A DNA stretch of 64,000 nucleotides, taken from the NCBI RefSeq assembly GCF_011320075.1, contig NZ_JAANPA010000001.1:124001-188000 (forward strand), in the 5' to 3' direction. Made by a program: the position numbers and the translations under genes. Below are positions 7,893 to 16,005 of the stretch, one piece after another. This DNA comes from Sphingosinicella sp. YJ22. GTDB lineage: Bacteria; Pseudomonadota; Alphaproteobacteria; Sphingomonadales; Sphingomonadaceae. Under the pieces are notes generated by a model, which saw only the letters and a program-made list of their open reading frames with translations, ran no database searches and was not told the origin of the DNA. The first letter of the stretch is position 1, and each line of letters starts with the position of its first letter.

Positions 7893-8267
7893 TTGTCGCC
7901 TTGGCGCTCCTTCGCTGCATTGCTGCCGATGTTGAGCATAGCCGCCTGCGAGGCACCCCCCGTCGACCGCCATCCGATGCCGCAAGCTGATCCGGAACGC
8001 GGCCGTCTGGCGATGAACCGCACAGGCTGCGGCAGCTGCCACCGCATACCTGGGGTGTGGCCGGAAGGATCGGTGGGGCCGTCGCTCGAGGCCTTTGCTC
8101 AACAGACCCTGATCGCCGGCCGGTTGCCGAACCGTGCCGACGTGCTGGCCGAGTTCGTGCGCGATGCGCCGCGATATGTGCCAGGAACGGGCATGCCCGC
8201 CATGCCGCTCACGGAGGAGGAGGCGCGCGATGTGGCCGCGTATCTCTACACGCTCGGCGGTCGGTGA
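7893..8267 (+). CDS. Monoheme cytochrome c lipoprotein
   Basis: A 124-residue protein starting at a TTG with GAGAAGGGG eight bases upstream; this start gives a compact lipoprotein signal ending LPMLSIAAC. One heme-c site, GCGSCHRIPG, and a C-terminal axial-methionine region GTGMPAMPLTEEEARDVAAY are visible. The spacing (about 80 residues between CxxCH and Met) fits small class-I cytochromes c. It overlaps the start of coxB by 38 bp, so it is almost certainly an electron-transfer partner in the same oxidase unit. Confidence 0.82.
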   Translation: MSPWRSFAALLPMLSIAACEAPPVDRHPMPQADPERGRLAMNRTGCGSCHRIPGVWPEGSVGPSLEAFAQQTLIAGRLPNRADVLAEFVRDAPRYVPGTGMPAMPLTEEEARDVAAYLYTLGGR

Positions 8268-9216
8268 CGCGCTCGGCGGCTGGCCGCCGCCCGTGCTCGA
8301 CCCGGCGGGCCCCTACGCCGATCCCCTGGCGATGCTCAGCTGGGTGCTGTTCGCAATTGCCGCGCTGGTGCTGCTTGTCGTCGTCGCGGCGCTTTGGGTT
8401 GCGCTCTTCGGCAGCGCAAGGCGCAAGGGGAGGCTGGGCGGCACGCGCGCGATCTGGATCGGCGGCGTCGCCTTCCCGGCGGTCGTCCTGTCGGCGTTGC
8501 TAGTGTGGGGTCTCTCGCTTACCGGCAGCCTGACCGCCCCCATCCGCGGCGACGAAATGCGCGTGAAGGTCACCGGCGAAATGTGGTGGTGGCGCATCGC
8601 CTATCTCGGCCGCGACGGGCAGGCCGTCCTGCACGATGCCAACGAATTGCACATCCCGGTCGGCCAGCCGGTGGTGCTGGAGCTCGAGTCCGCGGACGTC
8701 ATCCACAGTTTCTGGGTGCCTCGTCTGTCGGGCAAGCTCGACATGATTCCGGGGCGAACCAACATGATGAGGATCCAGGCGGACGAGCCGGGCGTGTTCG
8801 GCGGACAATGCGCCGAATATTGCGGCGGCCCGCATGCGCTGATGGGATTTGTGGTCGTCGCCCACGAGCCAGAGGATTTCGCCCGGCTGATGGCCGCGCG
8901 GACGGCCGGCGCCCGACCGCCGTTGCCGGCACACCCCGATCTGGCCCGCGGCGCCCAGCTGTTCCAGACCGCCGGCTGCGCCGCCTGCCACCGGATCGCC
9001 GGCACCGGCGCCAACGGGATTGCGGGTCCCGATCTCTCCTTTTTGGGAACGCGCCAGACGTTGGGCGCGGGCATCCTGCCCAACAATCGCGGCACATTGA
9101 TGGGCTGGATCGGCAACAGCCAGGCGATCAAGCCGGGCAACCGAATGCCGCCCTATTCCATGCTTTCGTCCGACGATCTGCGTGCGCTCGCCGTCTATCT
9201 CGAGGCCCAGAGGTGA
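8230..9216 (+). CDS. coxB: Cytochrome c oxidase subunit II with fused cytochrome c domain (caa3 type)
   Basis: A 328-residue protein. Two N-terminal helices anchor it in the inner membrane. The periplasmic cupredoxin domain has all CuA ligands: H159 (DVIHSFWVP), C194 and C198 with H202 and M205 (CAEYCGGPHALM). A C-terminal cytochrome c domain carries CAACH (C250, C253, H254) and NRMPPYSM as the methionine loop, which defines caa3-type subunit II. The start ATG has GGAGGAGG seven bases upstream and lies inside the preceding cytochrome gene. The stop overlaps the next start (GTGA). Confidence 0.95.
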   Translation: MWPRISTRSAVGDALGGWPPPVLDPAGPYADPLAMLSWVLFAIAALVLLVVVAALWVALFGSARRKGRLGGTRAIWIGGVAFPAVVLSALLVWGLSLTGSLTAPIRGDEMRVKVTGEMWWWRIAYLGRDGQAVLHDANELHIPVGQPVVLELESADVIHSFWVPRLSGKLDMIPGRTNMMRIQADEPGVFGGQCAEYCGGPHALMGFVVVAHEPEDFARLMAARTAGARPPLPAHPDLARGAQLFQTAGCAACHRIAGTGANGIAGPDLSFLGTRQTLGAGILPNNRGTLMGWIGNSQAIKPGNRMPPYSMLSSDDLRALAVYLEAQR

Positions 9217-11750
9217 GCTCGGAAACCGGCTTCGATCCGGCTCTTTACGAACGTTTCCCGACCACAGGCGAGAGGCCGGCGGGCGAGTTCGACGAGCTCA
9301 ACCGGATCTGGGCGGCGCCGACCGGAATCGCGAAGCTGACCGCCGTCAACAACAACTATGTCGGCGTGTGGTACATCGCCACCGCCTTCCTCTTCTTCGT
9401 ACTTGCCGGCGTGCTCGCGCTGGTCATGCGCGCGCAGCTCGCGCTGCCGCTCCAGGGCATCCTTCCCCAGGAGACCTACAACCAGTTCTTCACGATGCAC
9501 GGCACGATCATGATGTTCCTGTTCGCCGTGCCGATCATGGAGGCGCTCGGAGTCCTGCTTCTCCCGCAGATGCTCGCCGCGCGCGATCTCCCGTTCCCGC
9601 GTCTCTCAGCCTACGCCTTCTGGGCCTACTTTGTCGGCGGCCTCTGCTTCTTTGCCTCGATCTTCTTCGGCCTGGCGCCGAACGGCGGCTGGTTCATGTA
9701 CCCGCCGCTCACCAGCACGACCTACTCGCCGGGCATCAACGCCGATTTCTGGCTGCTCGGCATCGGCTTCATCGAGATCAGCGCGATCGCCGGCGCGATC
9801 GAGATCATCGTCGGCGTCCTGCGCACCCGTGCGCCGGGCATGAGCCTGCGCGAGATGCCGATCTTCGCCTGGGGCATGCTCGTCTTTGCCGGTATGATCG
9901 TCATCGCCTTTCCTTCGGTGATCCTCGCCACGCTTCTGCTCGAGCTGGAGCGGGCGCTGAACTGGCCCTTTTTCGATCCGACGCGCGGCGGCGACCCGGT
10001 CCTTTGGCAGCACCTCTTCTGGTTCTTCGGCCATCCGGAAGTGTACATCATTTTCCTGCCGGCCTCCGCGCTGGTGTCGATGATGATCCCGGCGCTCGCC
10101 CGCACCCGCCTGGTCGGTCACAACCTCATCGTGTTGGCTTTTCTCGCCACCGGCTTCATCAGCTTCGGCGTCTGGGCGCATCACATGTTCGCCACCGGCA
10201 TGCCGGCGCTGTCGGTGGGCTTCTTCGCGGCCGCGAGCATGGCGGTCAGCGTCCCGGCCGGCATCCAGGTCTTCTCCTGGATCGCCACGTTCGCGAGCGG
10301 CAAGCCGGTCTTCAACACGCCGACCCTGTTCGTCCTGGGCGGCCTCGTCACCTTCGTGATCGGCGGCCTCACCGGCGTGATGGTGGCTTTGGTGCCGTTC
10401 GACTGGCAGGTGCACGACACCCACTTCATCGTCGCGCACCTTCACTATGTGCTGATCGGCGGCGCCGTGTTTCCGCTGTTCGCCGTCTTCTACTATTGGA
10501 TGGGGATGACCAGCCGCCGGCCACTGTCCGAGCGGACCGGCAAGTGGGTGTTCTGGCTGATGTTCGTCGGCATGCAGGTCATTTTCCTGCCGATGCACCT
10601 CACCGGCCTCATGGGCATGCCGAGGCGCGTCTACACCTACCTGCCCGGACGCGACTGGGAGATCACCAACATGATCTCGACGATCGGCGCCTTCATCTTC
10701 GCGGCGGGCGTGCTGCTGTTCCTGATCGAGCTTGCCCGCAATTTCCGTTTCACTGTCGAGGACGATGCCGGCAACGTCTATGGAGGAGGCACGCTCGAAT
10801 GGCTTCCGACCGGCCTCTATTCGACCCGCTCCATTCCGGTGGTGAACAGCCGCTATCCGCTGTGGGACGATCCAGGCATCTGCAAGGACGTCGAGGAAGG
10901 ACGCTATTTCCTTCCCAATGCGCCGACCGGCCACCGCGAGACGATCATCACCAGTCCGGTGCGCGCCGAACCGGAATATGTCCAGATCATGCCCGGCCCG
11001 TCGGCATGGCCTTTGCTGGCGGCCGTGTTCACCGCCGGGTTCTTCGTCATCCTGACCATCCAAGCTTATGGCGTCGCGCTTTTCAGTGGCGTGTTGGCCG
11101 TCCTGTGCGTGCTTCGCTGGCTGTGGGACACCGATCGGCCAATCGCGGTCGAGCAGGCCGATGTCGGCGCGGGTATCATGTTGCCGACTTACGTGACCGG
11201 CCCCCGCACCCATGGCTGGTGGGCGATGATCGTTCTTCTGGTCGTCATCGGAATGATCTTCCTGATGGCGGTATTCAGCTATTTCTACCTCTACGGCATT
11301 CACCCGCAATTCTGGATGGTTGAAGCCCAGGGCTGGTGGCTGTTCCCGATCGTCGGTCTCTATGCGCTCGCAGCGCTGCTTGCCTGGCTCGGCCGCCGCC
11401 TGTTGGCCCGCGAGGACGTCTCGGAATGGACGCCAAGCGGGCTGCTGCTCTGGGGGATGGTCGCGGCCGGCGCCGCCTTCATCCTCGACTTGTGGAGCTG
11501 GCGAGCGACCGGTCTGACCGGAGACGCGAGCGGGCAGGGGGCGATCATCCATGCCCTGTTCACGCTGCAGGGCTGCCTCGTCTTCATCCTCGCGCTGATG
11601 GCGGTCTACCTGGCCGCTCGCACCGGCCGCGCGCTGATCATCAAGCCATGCAACAACACGTTCGACCTGATCACCTTGTTCACCTGGTACCTTGCGGGAC
11701 AGGGTGCGGCCTCAGCCTTGCTGACCCGTCTCGTGCCGGGCGGCTTCTGA
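9213..11750 (+). CDS. Cytochrome c oxidase, subunit I fused to subunit III
   Basis: An 845-residue protein joining the proton-pumping catalytic subunit to a C-terminal subunit III module, as in Thermus caa3 oxidase. Heme a ligands are H96 (FFTMHGTIMMF) and H411; heme a3 ligand is H409 (HDTHFIVAHLHY); CuB ligands are H274, H323 and H324. GHPEVY provides E276 and the cross-linked Y278, so it is an A-type heme-copper oxidase. The subunit III part starts near residue 600 (PSAWPLLAAVFTAGFF) and keeps MAVFSYFYLYG and HALFTLQGCLVF segments. GTG start overlaps the coxB stop. Confidence 0.93.
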   Translation: MSSETGFDPALYERFPTTGERPAGEFDELNRIWAAPTGIAKLTAVNNNYVGVWYIATAFLFFVLAGVLALVMRAQLALPLQGILPQETYNQFFTMHGTIMMFLFAVPIMEALGVLLLPQMLAARDLPFPRLSAYAFWAYFVGGLCFFASIFFGLAPNGGWFMYPPLTSTTYSPGINADFWLLGIGFIEISAIAGAIEIIVGVLRTRAPGMSLREMPIFAWGMLVFAGMIVIAFPSVILATLLLELERALNWPFFDPTRGGDPVLWQHLFWFFGHPEVYIIFLPASALVSMMIPALARTRLVGHNLIVLAFLATGFISFGVWAHHMFATGMPALSVGFFAAASMAVSVPAGIQVFSWIATFASGKPVFNTPTLFVLGGLVTFVIGGLTGVMVALVPFDWQVHDTHFIVAHLHYVLIGGAVFPLFAVFYYWMGMTSRRPLSERTGKWVFWLMFVGMQVIFLPMHLTGLMGMPRRVYTYLPGRDWEITNMISTIGAFIFAAGVLLFLIELARNFRFTVEDDAGNVYGGGTLEWLPTGLYSTRSIPVVNSRYPLWDDPGICKDVEEGRYFLPNAPTGHRETIITSPVRAEPEYVQIMPGPSAWPLLAAVFTAGFFVILTIQAYGVALFSGVLAVLCVLRWLWDTDRPIAVEQADVGAGIMLPTYVTGPRTHGWWAMIVLLVVIGMIFLMAVFSYFYLYGIHPQFWMVEAQGWWLFPIVGLYALAALLAWLGRRLLAREDVSEWTPSGLLLWGMVAAGAAFILDLWSWRATGLTGDASGQGAIIHALFTLQGCLVFILALMAVYLAARTGRALIIKPCNNTFDLITLFTWYLAGQGAASALLTRLVPGGF

Positions 11751-11752
11751 AA

Positions 11753-12043
11753 ATGCGGACCTGGGCCTATCTGCTGGGCGGGCTGATCGTCTGGACCGTC
11801 CATTTCTTCGCGGTCTACGTCGCCGCGAGCATCTTCCTGACCAGCACGACCGCGCGGGTCGTCACCGCTCTCGTGACCTTCGTCTGCCTCGCCGCCGCCA
11901 CGACTCTCACCTTGCGTGGCTGGGCGGGCAGGGTCGGCGCCACCGACCCGGAACGACGATGGATCCATACCATCGCTGCATTGTCGGGCGCGACGGCGTT
12001 CCTCGCAATCGCCTGGCAGGGACTCCCCGCGCTCCTGATCTGA
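11753..12043 (+). CDS. Small membrane protein linked to the oxidase operon
   Basis: A 96-residue protein with three predicted helices (YLLGGLIVWTVHFFAVYV; VVTALVTFVCLAAATTLTL; IHTIAALSGATAFLAIAW). I do not recognise a named family. It starts two bases after the oxidase fusion gene, so it may be an accessory subunit or assembly factor. A full-length, nonsense-mutated paralogue occurs in the same position behind an oxidase tail at 4889-5179, which shows the pair travels together. Confidence 0.75.
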   Translation: MRTWAYLLGGLIVWTVHFFAVYVAASIFLTSTTARVVTALVTFVCLAAATTLTLRGWAGRVGATDPERRWIHTIAALSGATAFLAIAWQGLPALLI

Positions 12044-12183
12044 TCGGCCGCCGCTGCCTGCCCCACTCGGCAGGACCCACTTCACTGCTGTTTTCCGTTC
12101 GGTGGAGAAAGAGAGCGCGCCGTTGCGAACCCTTCGGGCTGCGGATCGTTAATGATTAACACCCCAAATGAAGGAGAGAACGG

Positions 12184-12642
12184 ATGGCCGATACCGACCA
12201 TGACGTAAGCGTGCTCAACAGCCTCATCACCACCACGATCGACAGCGCCAACGGCTTCGAGGAAGCCGCCAAGGATGCGCGCAGCGATCAGTTCAAGTCG
12301 ATGTTCCAGCAATTCGCGACCGAGCGCCGACAGTGCGTGAACCAGCTCCAGCAGGTCGTACGCCAGCTCGGCGGCGATCCCGAGGACGACGGCTCCACGG
12401 CCGCGGCGATGCACCGCGCCTGGCTCAACCTCAAGGACGCCGTCGCCGGCGACAGCGACAAGCAGATCGTCGAGGAGGTCGAGAACGGCGAGGACTATAT
12501 CAAGGGCAAGTACGAGACGGCGCTGCAGGACGACCGCCTGTCGGTGCAGGCCAAGTCGATCATCGAAGAGGCGTTCCGCTCGGTTCGCGAAGGCCACGAC
12601 CGCGCCAGCCAGCTGAAGCACAGCATGAAGGGCACGACCTGA
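12184..12642 (+). CDS. DUF2383 (PA2169-type) four-helix protein
   Basis: A 152-residue, highly charged, all-helical soluble protein. The pattern VLNSLITTTIDSANGFEEAA followed by KDARSDQFKSMFQQFATERR is typical of DUF2383 proteins, ferritin-like bundles of unknown function found with stress-response genes. It has its own ribosome-binding site (AAGGAGAG) and a strong terminator after it, so it is probably a single-gene transcript. Confidence 0.85.
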   Translation: MADTDHDVSVLNSLITTTIDSANGFEEAAKDARSDQFKSMFQQFATERRQCVNQLQQVVRQLGGDPEDDGSTAAAMHRAWLNLKDAVAGDSDKQIVEEVENGEDYIKGKYETALQDDRLSVQAKSIIEEAFRSVREGHDRASQLKHSMKGTT

Positions 12643-12657
12643 GTCTTATCGATTGGG

Positions 12658-12698
12658 GCCACCCGGGAATCACAGCCAATCCCGGGTGGCTTTTTTTT
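12658..12698 (+). terminator. Rho-independent terminator after the DUF2383 gene
   Basis: An 11-bp perfect stem, GCCACCCGGGA with TCCCGGGTGGC, is followed directly by eight T residues (12691-12698), 15 bp after the stop codon. Confidence 0.92.
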
Positions 12699-12728
12699 GC
12701 CGAGAGGCTCCTGCTCAGTCGAAAAGCA

Positions 12729-14051
12729 TCATTGGACGCTCGCCGGCGCAGCGGCGGCTTGTGGTCGGACGGGCGCCACGCGCCAAACCGTATTGGACAG
12801 ATCGTCGACGATGATCAGCGCTCCGCGCGGGTCCACGGCGACCCCGACGGGTCGTCCGCGCGCAGCGTCTTCGCCGAGGAAGCCGGTCGCGAACTCGATT
12901 GGAGCTCCTGCCGGGCGGCCGTTGCGGAAGGGCACGAACACCACGCGATAACCCACCGGAGTGTTGCGGTTCCAGCTGCCATGCTCGCCGATGAAGACGC
13001 CTTCGGCAAAATTCGCACCCATCGCGGGGACCGAGAAGGCAAGACCCAGTGGCGCGTGATGCGAACCAAGGCTGTAGTCGGGGCGGATTGTGGCGGCGAC
13101 CTTTTGGGGATCCTGCGGTCGGACGCGTGGGTCTTCATTCTGGCCCCAATAGGCGTACGGCCATCCATAGAAGGCGCCTTGGCGAACGGACGTTAGATAA
13201 TCGGGAACGAGGTTGGGGCCGAGCTCGTCGCGCTCGTTCACGACCGCCCAGAGCTGGCCAATGCCCGGCTGGACGGCGAGTGCGGTCGGATTACGAAGGC
13301 CGGTGGCGAAGGGGCGATGGAAACCGGTGGCGGCATCCACCTCCCAGATCATCGCCCGGTTTTCCTCCACCGCCATGCCGCGCTCGCCGACATTGCTGTT
13401 CGAGCCGATGCCGACGTAGAGCCGGCGTCCGTCCGGGCTGACGGCGAGCGCCTTGGTCCAATGATGGTTGATCTCGGCCGGCAGGCTCGTGACCGTCACC
13501 GGCGGACCGCTCGCTCGGATCTGGCCCGGCTGGTAGTCGAACCGGACCAGCGCATCCTGGTTGGCGACGTAGAGAGCGTTGCCGCTGAGCGCGAGGCCAT
13601 AGGGTGCGTTGAGGTTTTCTGCGAACACTGCGCGGCCTTCGTACCTCCCGTCACCGTCGGCGTCCCGAAGCAGGGTGAGGCGGTCGCCGCCTTCGGTCGT
13701 GCTCGATCCCTGCTCCATCACATATCCTGCAATGAAGTCCTTCGGCCGCAGCGCCGGCGCGTCCTTGCCGCCTTTGCCTTCGGCGATCAGGATGTCTCCA
13801 TTCGGAAGTATCAGGGCCTGGCGCGGCACCTTGAGGTCGGTGGCGATGGCTGTGATCGTGTAGCCTTGCGGCACGGTCGGACGCTGATCGCCCCAGCCAG
13901 CCGGGCTTGCGACCGCCATGCTGGGCAGGAGCCCCCGCTGCTGGGCCGGCAGCTCGGGATTGGGCCCATATTGGCTGGGGTCCGGATCGCCGCCGCAAGC
14001 AGCCAACAGGCCGACCGCCGCCACCGCACTTGAAAGTTTGATCCGGTTCAT
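12729..14051 (-). CDS. GSDH/L-sorbosone-dehydrogenase-like PQQ-type beta-propeller lipoprotein
   Basis: A 440-residue exported protein with a lipobox (AVGLLAAC) directly after an N-terminal helix. The body has six-bladed propeller signatures: LPNGDILIAEGKGG, LNAPYGLALSGNALYVAN, HHWTKALAVSPDGRRLYVGI, GLRNPTALAVQPGIGQLW, GAFYGWPYAYWG and GVFIGEHGSWNR. This family includes soluble PQQ-dependent sugar/aldehyde dehydrogenases that pass electrons to cytochromes in the periplasm; many members have no proven cofactor. No PQQ synthesis genes are in the window. Its start overlaps the stop of the DUF2231 membrane protein upstream (ATGA). Confidence 0.85.
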   Translation of the reverse strand: MNRIKLSSAVAAVGLLAACGGDPDPSQYGPNPELPAQQRGLLPSMAVASPAGWGDQRPTVPQGYTITAIATDLKVPRQALILPNGDILIAEGKGGKDAPALRPKDFIAGYVMEQGSSTTEGGDRLTLLRDADGDGRYEGRAVFAENLNAPYGLALSGNALYVANQDALVRFDYQPGQIRASGPPVTVTSLPAEINHHWTKALAVSPDGRRLYVGIGSNSNVGERGMAVEENRAMIWEVDAATGFHRPFATGLRNPTALAVQPGIGQLWAVVNERDELGPNLVPDYLTSVRQGAFYGWPYAYWGQNEDPRVRPQDPQKVAATIRPDYSLGSHHAPLGLAFSVPAMGANFAEGVFIGEHGSWNRNTPVGYRVVFVPFRNGRPAGAPIEFATGFLGEDAARGRPVGVAVDPRGALIIVDDLSNTVWRVAPVRPQAAAAPASVQ

Positions 14052-14476
14052 TGCGTCTCTCCCGAGCGCGAGCCGGAGAAAGCGAACCAGATCGCCCCGA
14101 TCACGAGCGCCGCGACGATGATCGACAGGATCGGTGCTTCGGGCATCACTGCCCAGCCGTCCTTCGCGTGGACCAGCGCGTTGATGAAGCCGACGACCCA
14201 AGTCGCCAGGAGCAGCAGGAAGCCCATCACGTTGCGCCGCCCGCGCCTGTCCGCTCGAAGCAGCTCGATGAACGACCAGAGCAGCGCAAGCCCACTGAAC
14301 AGCAGCGCCCCGACAAGGAGCCAGGAGGCGAAATTGGCCCACTGCACCTCGTAGGTCGAGCCGTAAGCCCAATCGCTCAGCAGCGTCCCCAGAAAGAGCG
14401 GAAGCGAGCCGGCAAGCAGCACGGCATGTACCGGGTGGATCGCTTCGGTTCGTCGGGTGCGGGCTTCGGCGGCCAC
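14048..14476 (-). CDS. DUF2231-family membrane protein
   Basis: A 142-residue protein with four helices and the family N-terminal signature AIHPVHAVLLAGSLPLFLG. Many members neighbour periplasmic sugar/alcohol dehydrogenases or cytochromes and may anchor them or pass electrons, but the function is unproven. It is translationally coupled to the GSDH-like lipoprotein gene, so the two products probably work together. Confidence 0.85.
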   Translation of the reverse strand: MAAEARTRRTEAIHPVHAVLLAGSLPLFLGTLLSDWAYGSTYEVQWANFASWLLVGALLFSGLALLWSFIELLRADRRGRRNVMGFLLLLATWVVGFINALVHAKDGWAVMPEAPILSIIVAALVIGAIWFAFSGSRSGETQ

Positions 14477-15164
14477 TGCGGTTCCTTTCTGCTCACAGAG
14501 GCGCGAAGCCTCGGGATCAATGAGCCGGACGAAGAGAGACCTTAATCAGTTCCCCATTAGCCGCGATGCGCTCGCGGTTGCTCATTCGTCTGAATGCAAT
14601 ATTTGTAATGCCGCGGCGCCGGTGGAGTTCCGGAAGCCGGCCAGCCGTCGTCGATACCTACTCCGAAGGTGGCATTGCGCGCGCTCCGTTCAGCGCCGCG
14701 TGTGCCGCGACGATCGCCGTGCGAGGCGCGACCGGAACCGCGACAACCGCCGTATCGCTACTACCGTGATCGTGATCGGGACGACGACTGAGCTATCTGG
14801 CCAGTCAAACGTCTGAGCTGTGTGTTTCCGTCCGCTCTGGCCGGAAGTCACCGAAATGTCGCTCGTCGGCTTTCGGCCAGATCCTGCCGGACTGCTAAGC
14901 GCCCATACCGGACGCTAGAGGCGCCGCCGGCGGTGCCGAAAACCGGGCGTTCGTTCAGCTGGTTTGGCGATGACCGCTTTCGACCCTTTGCTGACATTCG
15001 GGGCTCAACGCTGAAGTCGAACAGAATTTCCATCTAGATCAGCTTTCCCTCGGCGGACGTTGGCGCGCGCATGCCGCCGTCGTTGCGCGCTGGGATTGCC
15101 AGATCGCGCGGTCTGAGGTTGGTGCGGGGATACCGACGAAGTTCGCACGCCGGTGCCCGGCGGC
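14477..15164. other. Gap with dispersed repeat, no confident gene
   Basis: About 690 bp. The right part (14821-15012) is repeat copy A (separate entry). The middle (14620-14790) is rich in CGx codons, and one short frame ends in PYRYYRDRDRDDD, like tails of small basic envelope proteins, but it has no plausible start; it may be the residue of a dead gene. The left part presumably carries the promoter of the DUF2231 operon. I see no RNA gene. Confidence 0.4.
14821..15012. repeat. Dispersed island repeat, copy A
   Basis: Shares with copies B and C the ordered blocks GCTAAGCGCCCAT, CCGG-CGTTCGTTCAGC and TTTCGACCC followed by a GACATTCG-type end. The last part forms an imperfect inverted repeat, ATGACCGC TTTCGACCCTTTG CTGACATT. 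It also holds a TTCGGCCAGATcc block shared with copy D. Divergent between copies, non-coding. Confidence 0.5.
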
Positions 15165-15338
15165 TCACGTCACTTTCTTGTAGACTGTGTAGCCAAGGAC
15201 AAACAGCAGGACGGCAATGATGACGGCGAGCCAGAATAAAATCTGAGCAATATCGATGAAGGCGCCTGCGAGGCCGCCAAAGCCGAGGACCGCCAGCACA
15301 AGCGCGAGCACGGCAAATATGATGGCCCATTTGATCAC
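15165..15338 (-). CDS. DUF1328-family small membrane protein
   Basis: A 57-residue protein with two helices, starting at GTG with GGAG six bases upstream. IKWAIIFAVLALVLAVLGFG at the N-terminus and FWLAVIIAVLLFVLGY near the C-terminus are typical of the DUF1328/YtjA family, which is 50-60 residues long and of unknown function. It is divergent in sequence composition from nothing nearby. It is followed on the same strand by no gene before the GSDH operon. Confidence 0.85.
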   Translation of the reverse strand: MIKWAIIFAVLALVLAVLGFGGLAGAFIDIAQILFWLAVIIAVLLFVLGYTVYKKVT

Positions 15339-15435
15339 GGTTGTCTCCGAGTGGTGCGAGGACGGCCGCATCTGAGCGCGGCCGGCCTGATGAAGACGGC
15401 TGGGGCCGCCGGCGGTTCCGGCGGCCCTCGCTCGG

Positions 15436-15657
15436 TCAGCGGTTTTGGTCGCCGCCAGTGATCTCGCTCGCCTTGTCCTTTACGCTGCCCCAGGCATTCT
15501 GGAGCTTGCCCTAGGCCTGATCTCCTTGCCCCTCGCGCTCCAGCTTCTCGTCGCCGAGGAGATTGCCCGCACCTTCCTTCCAGTCGCCGCCCATCTTCTT
15601 CATGCTGCCTTCGGTCCGGACGGAATCGATAGATTGATCGTCGTCGCGAGGGTTCAC
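15436..15657 (-). pseudogene. CsbD-family stress protein with an in-frame amber codon
   Basis: A 74-codon frame from GTG 15657 reads as a CsbD protein: MKKMGGDWKEGAGNLLGDEK, then REGQGDQA, a TAG at codon 49 (15511-15513), then GKLQNAWGSVKDKASEITGG and a final TGA. The family motif 'A.GK.QNAWG' continues in frame directly across the TAG, so a single substitution (for example CAG to TAG) explains the break. CsbD proteins are short soluble stress-induced proteins. Truncation after 48 residues would remove the conserved second helix. Confidence 0.8.
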
Positions 15658-15854
15658 GTCAGCCTCCTAATTGTTGTGAGATATGGAGGGTAACGGGCGA
15701 GCGATCGAAATGGTTCTGCGGCAGCTTTGTTGCTGCCGCAAAGTGGCTCGAGCCAGTCAAACGCGCTCAAACGGCATGAGCGTCAACGGTCGCGCCTTCG
15801 TATGCTTACTCTCGCCCGTTGCGAAAGGGAGACGGGCTGATTTCGGCCATTTCG

Positions 15855-15985
15855 TGCCTTTCCGCTTAGCGCCCATCGCGGCCGCTTCGGACCGCGTTCG
15901 CCGCGACGTATACCGGACGGTCGTTCAGCTCGCCTGGTTATGTCCGTGTTTCGACCCAGGACGGACGTCTAGGACCGCACCTAAA
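15855..15985. repeat. Dispersed island repeat, copy B
   Basis: Lies in the 348-bp gap between the CsbD pseudogene and oppF, which holds no credible gene. Blocks shared with copy C in the same order: CGCTTAGCGCCCAT, GCGGCCG, TTCGCCGCG, CCGGA, TTCAGC and TTTCGACCCAGGACGGACGTC. Overall similarity is clear but imperfect. Confidence 0.55.
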
Positions 15986-16005
15986 GCAACCGGGTGCGGC
16001 CTCCG

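Noticed and set aside
4898-15513. Amber (TAG) readthrough or recoding, because three genes in the island have in-frame TAG
   Set aside because: Other genes and pseudogenes here use TAG as a normal end, a TGA and frameshifts also break the integrase, and no suppressor tRNA or pyrrolysine genes are seen. Gene decay explains it more simply.
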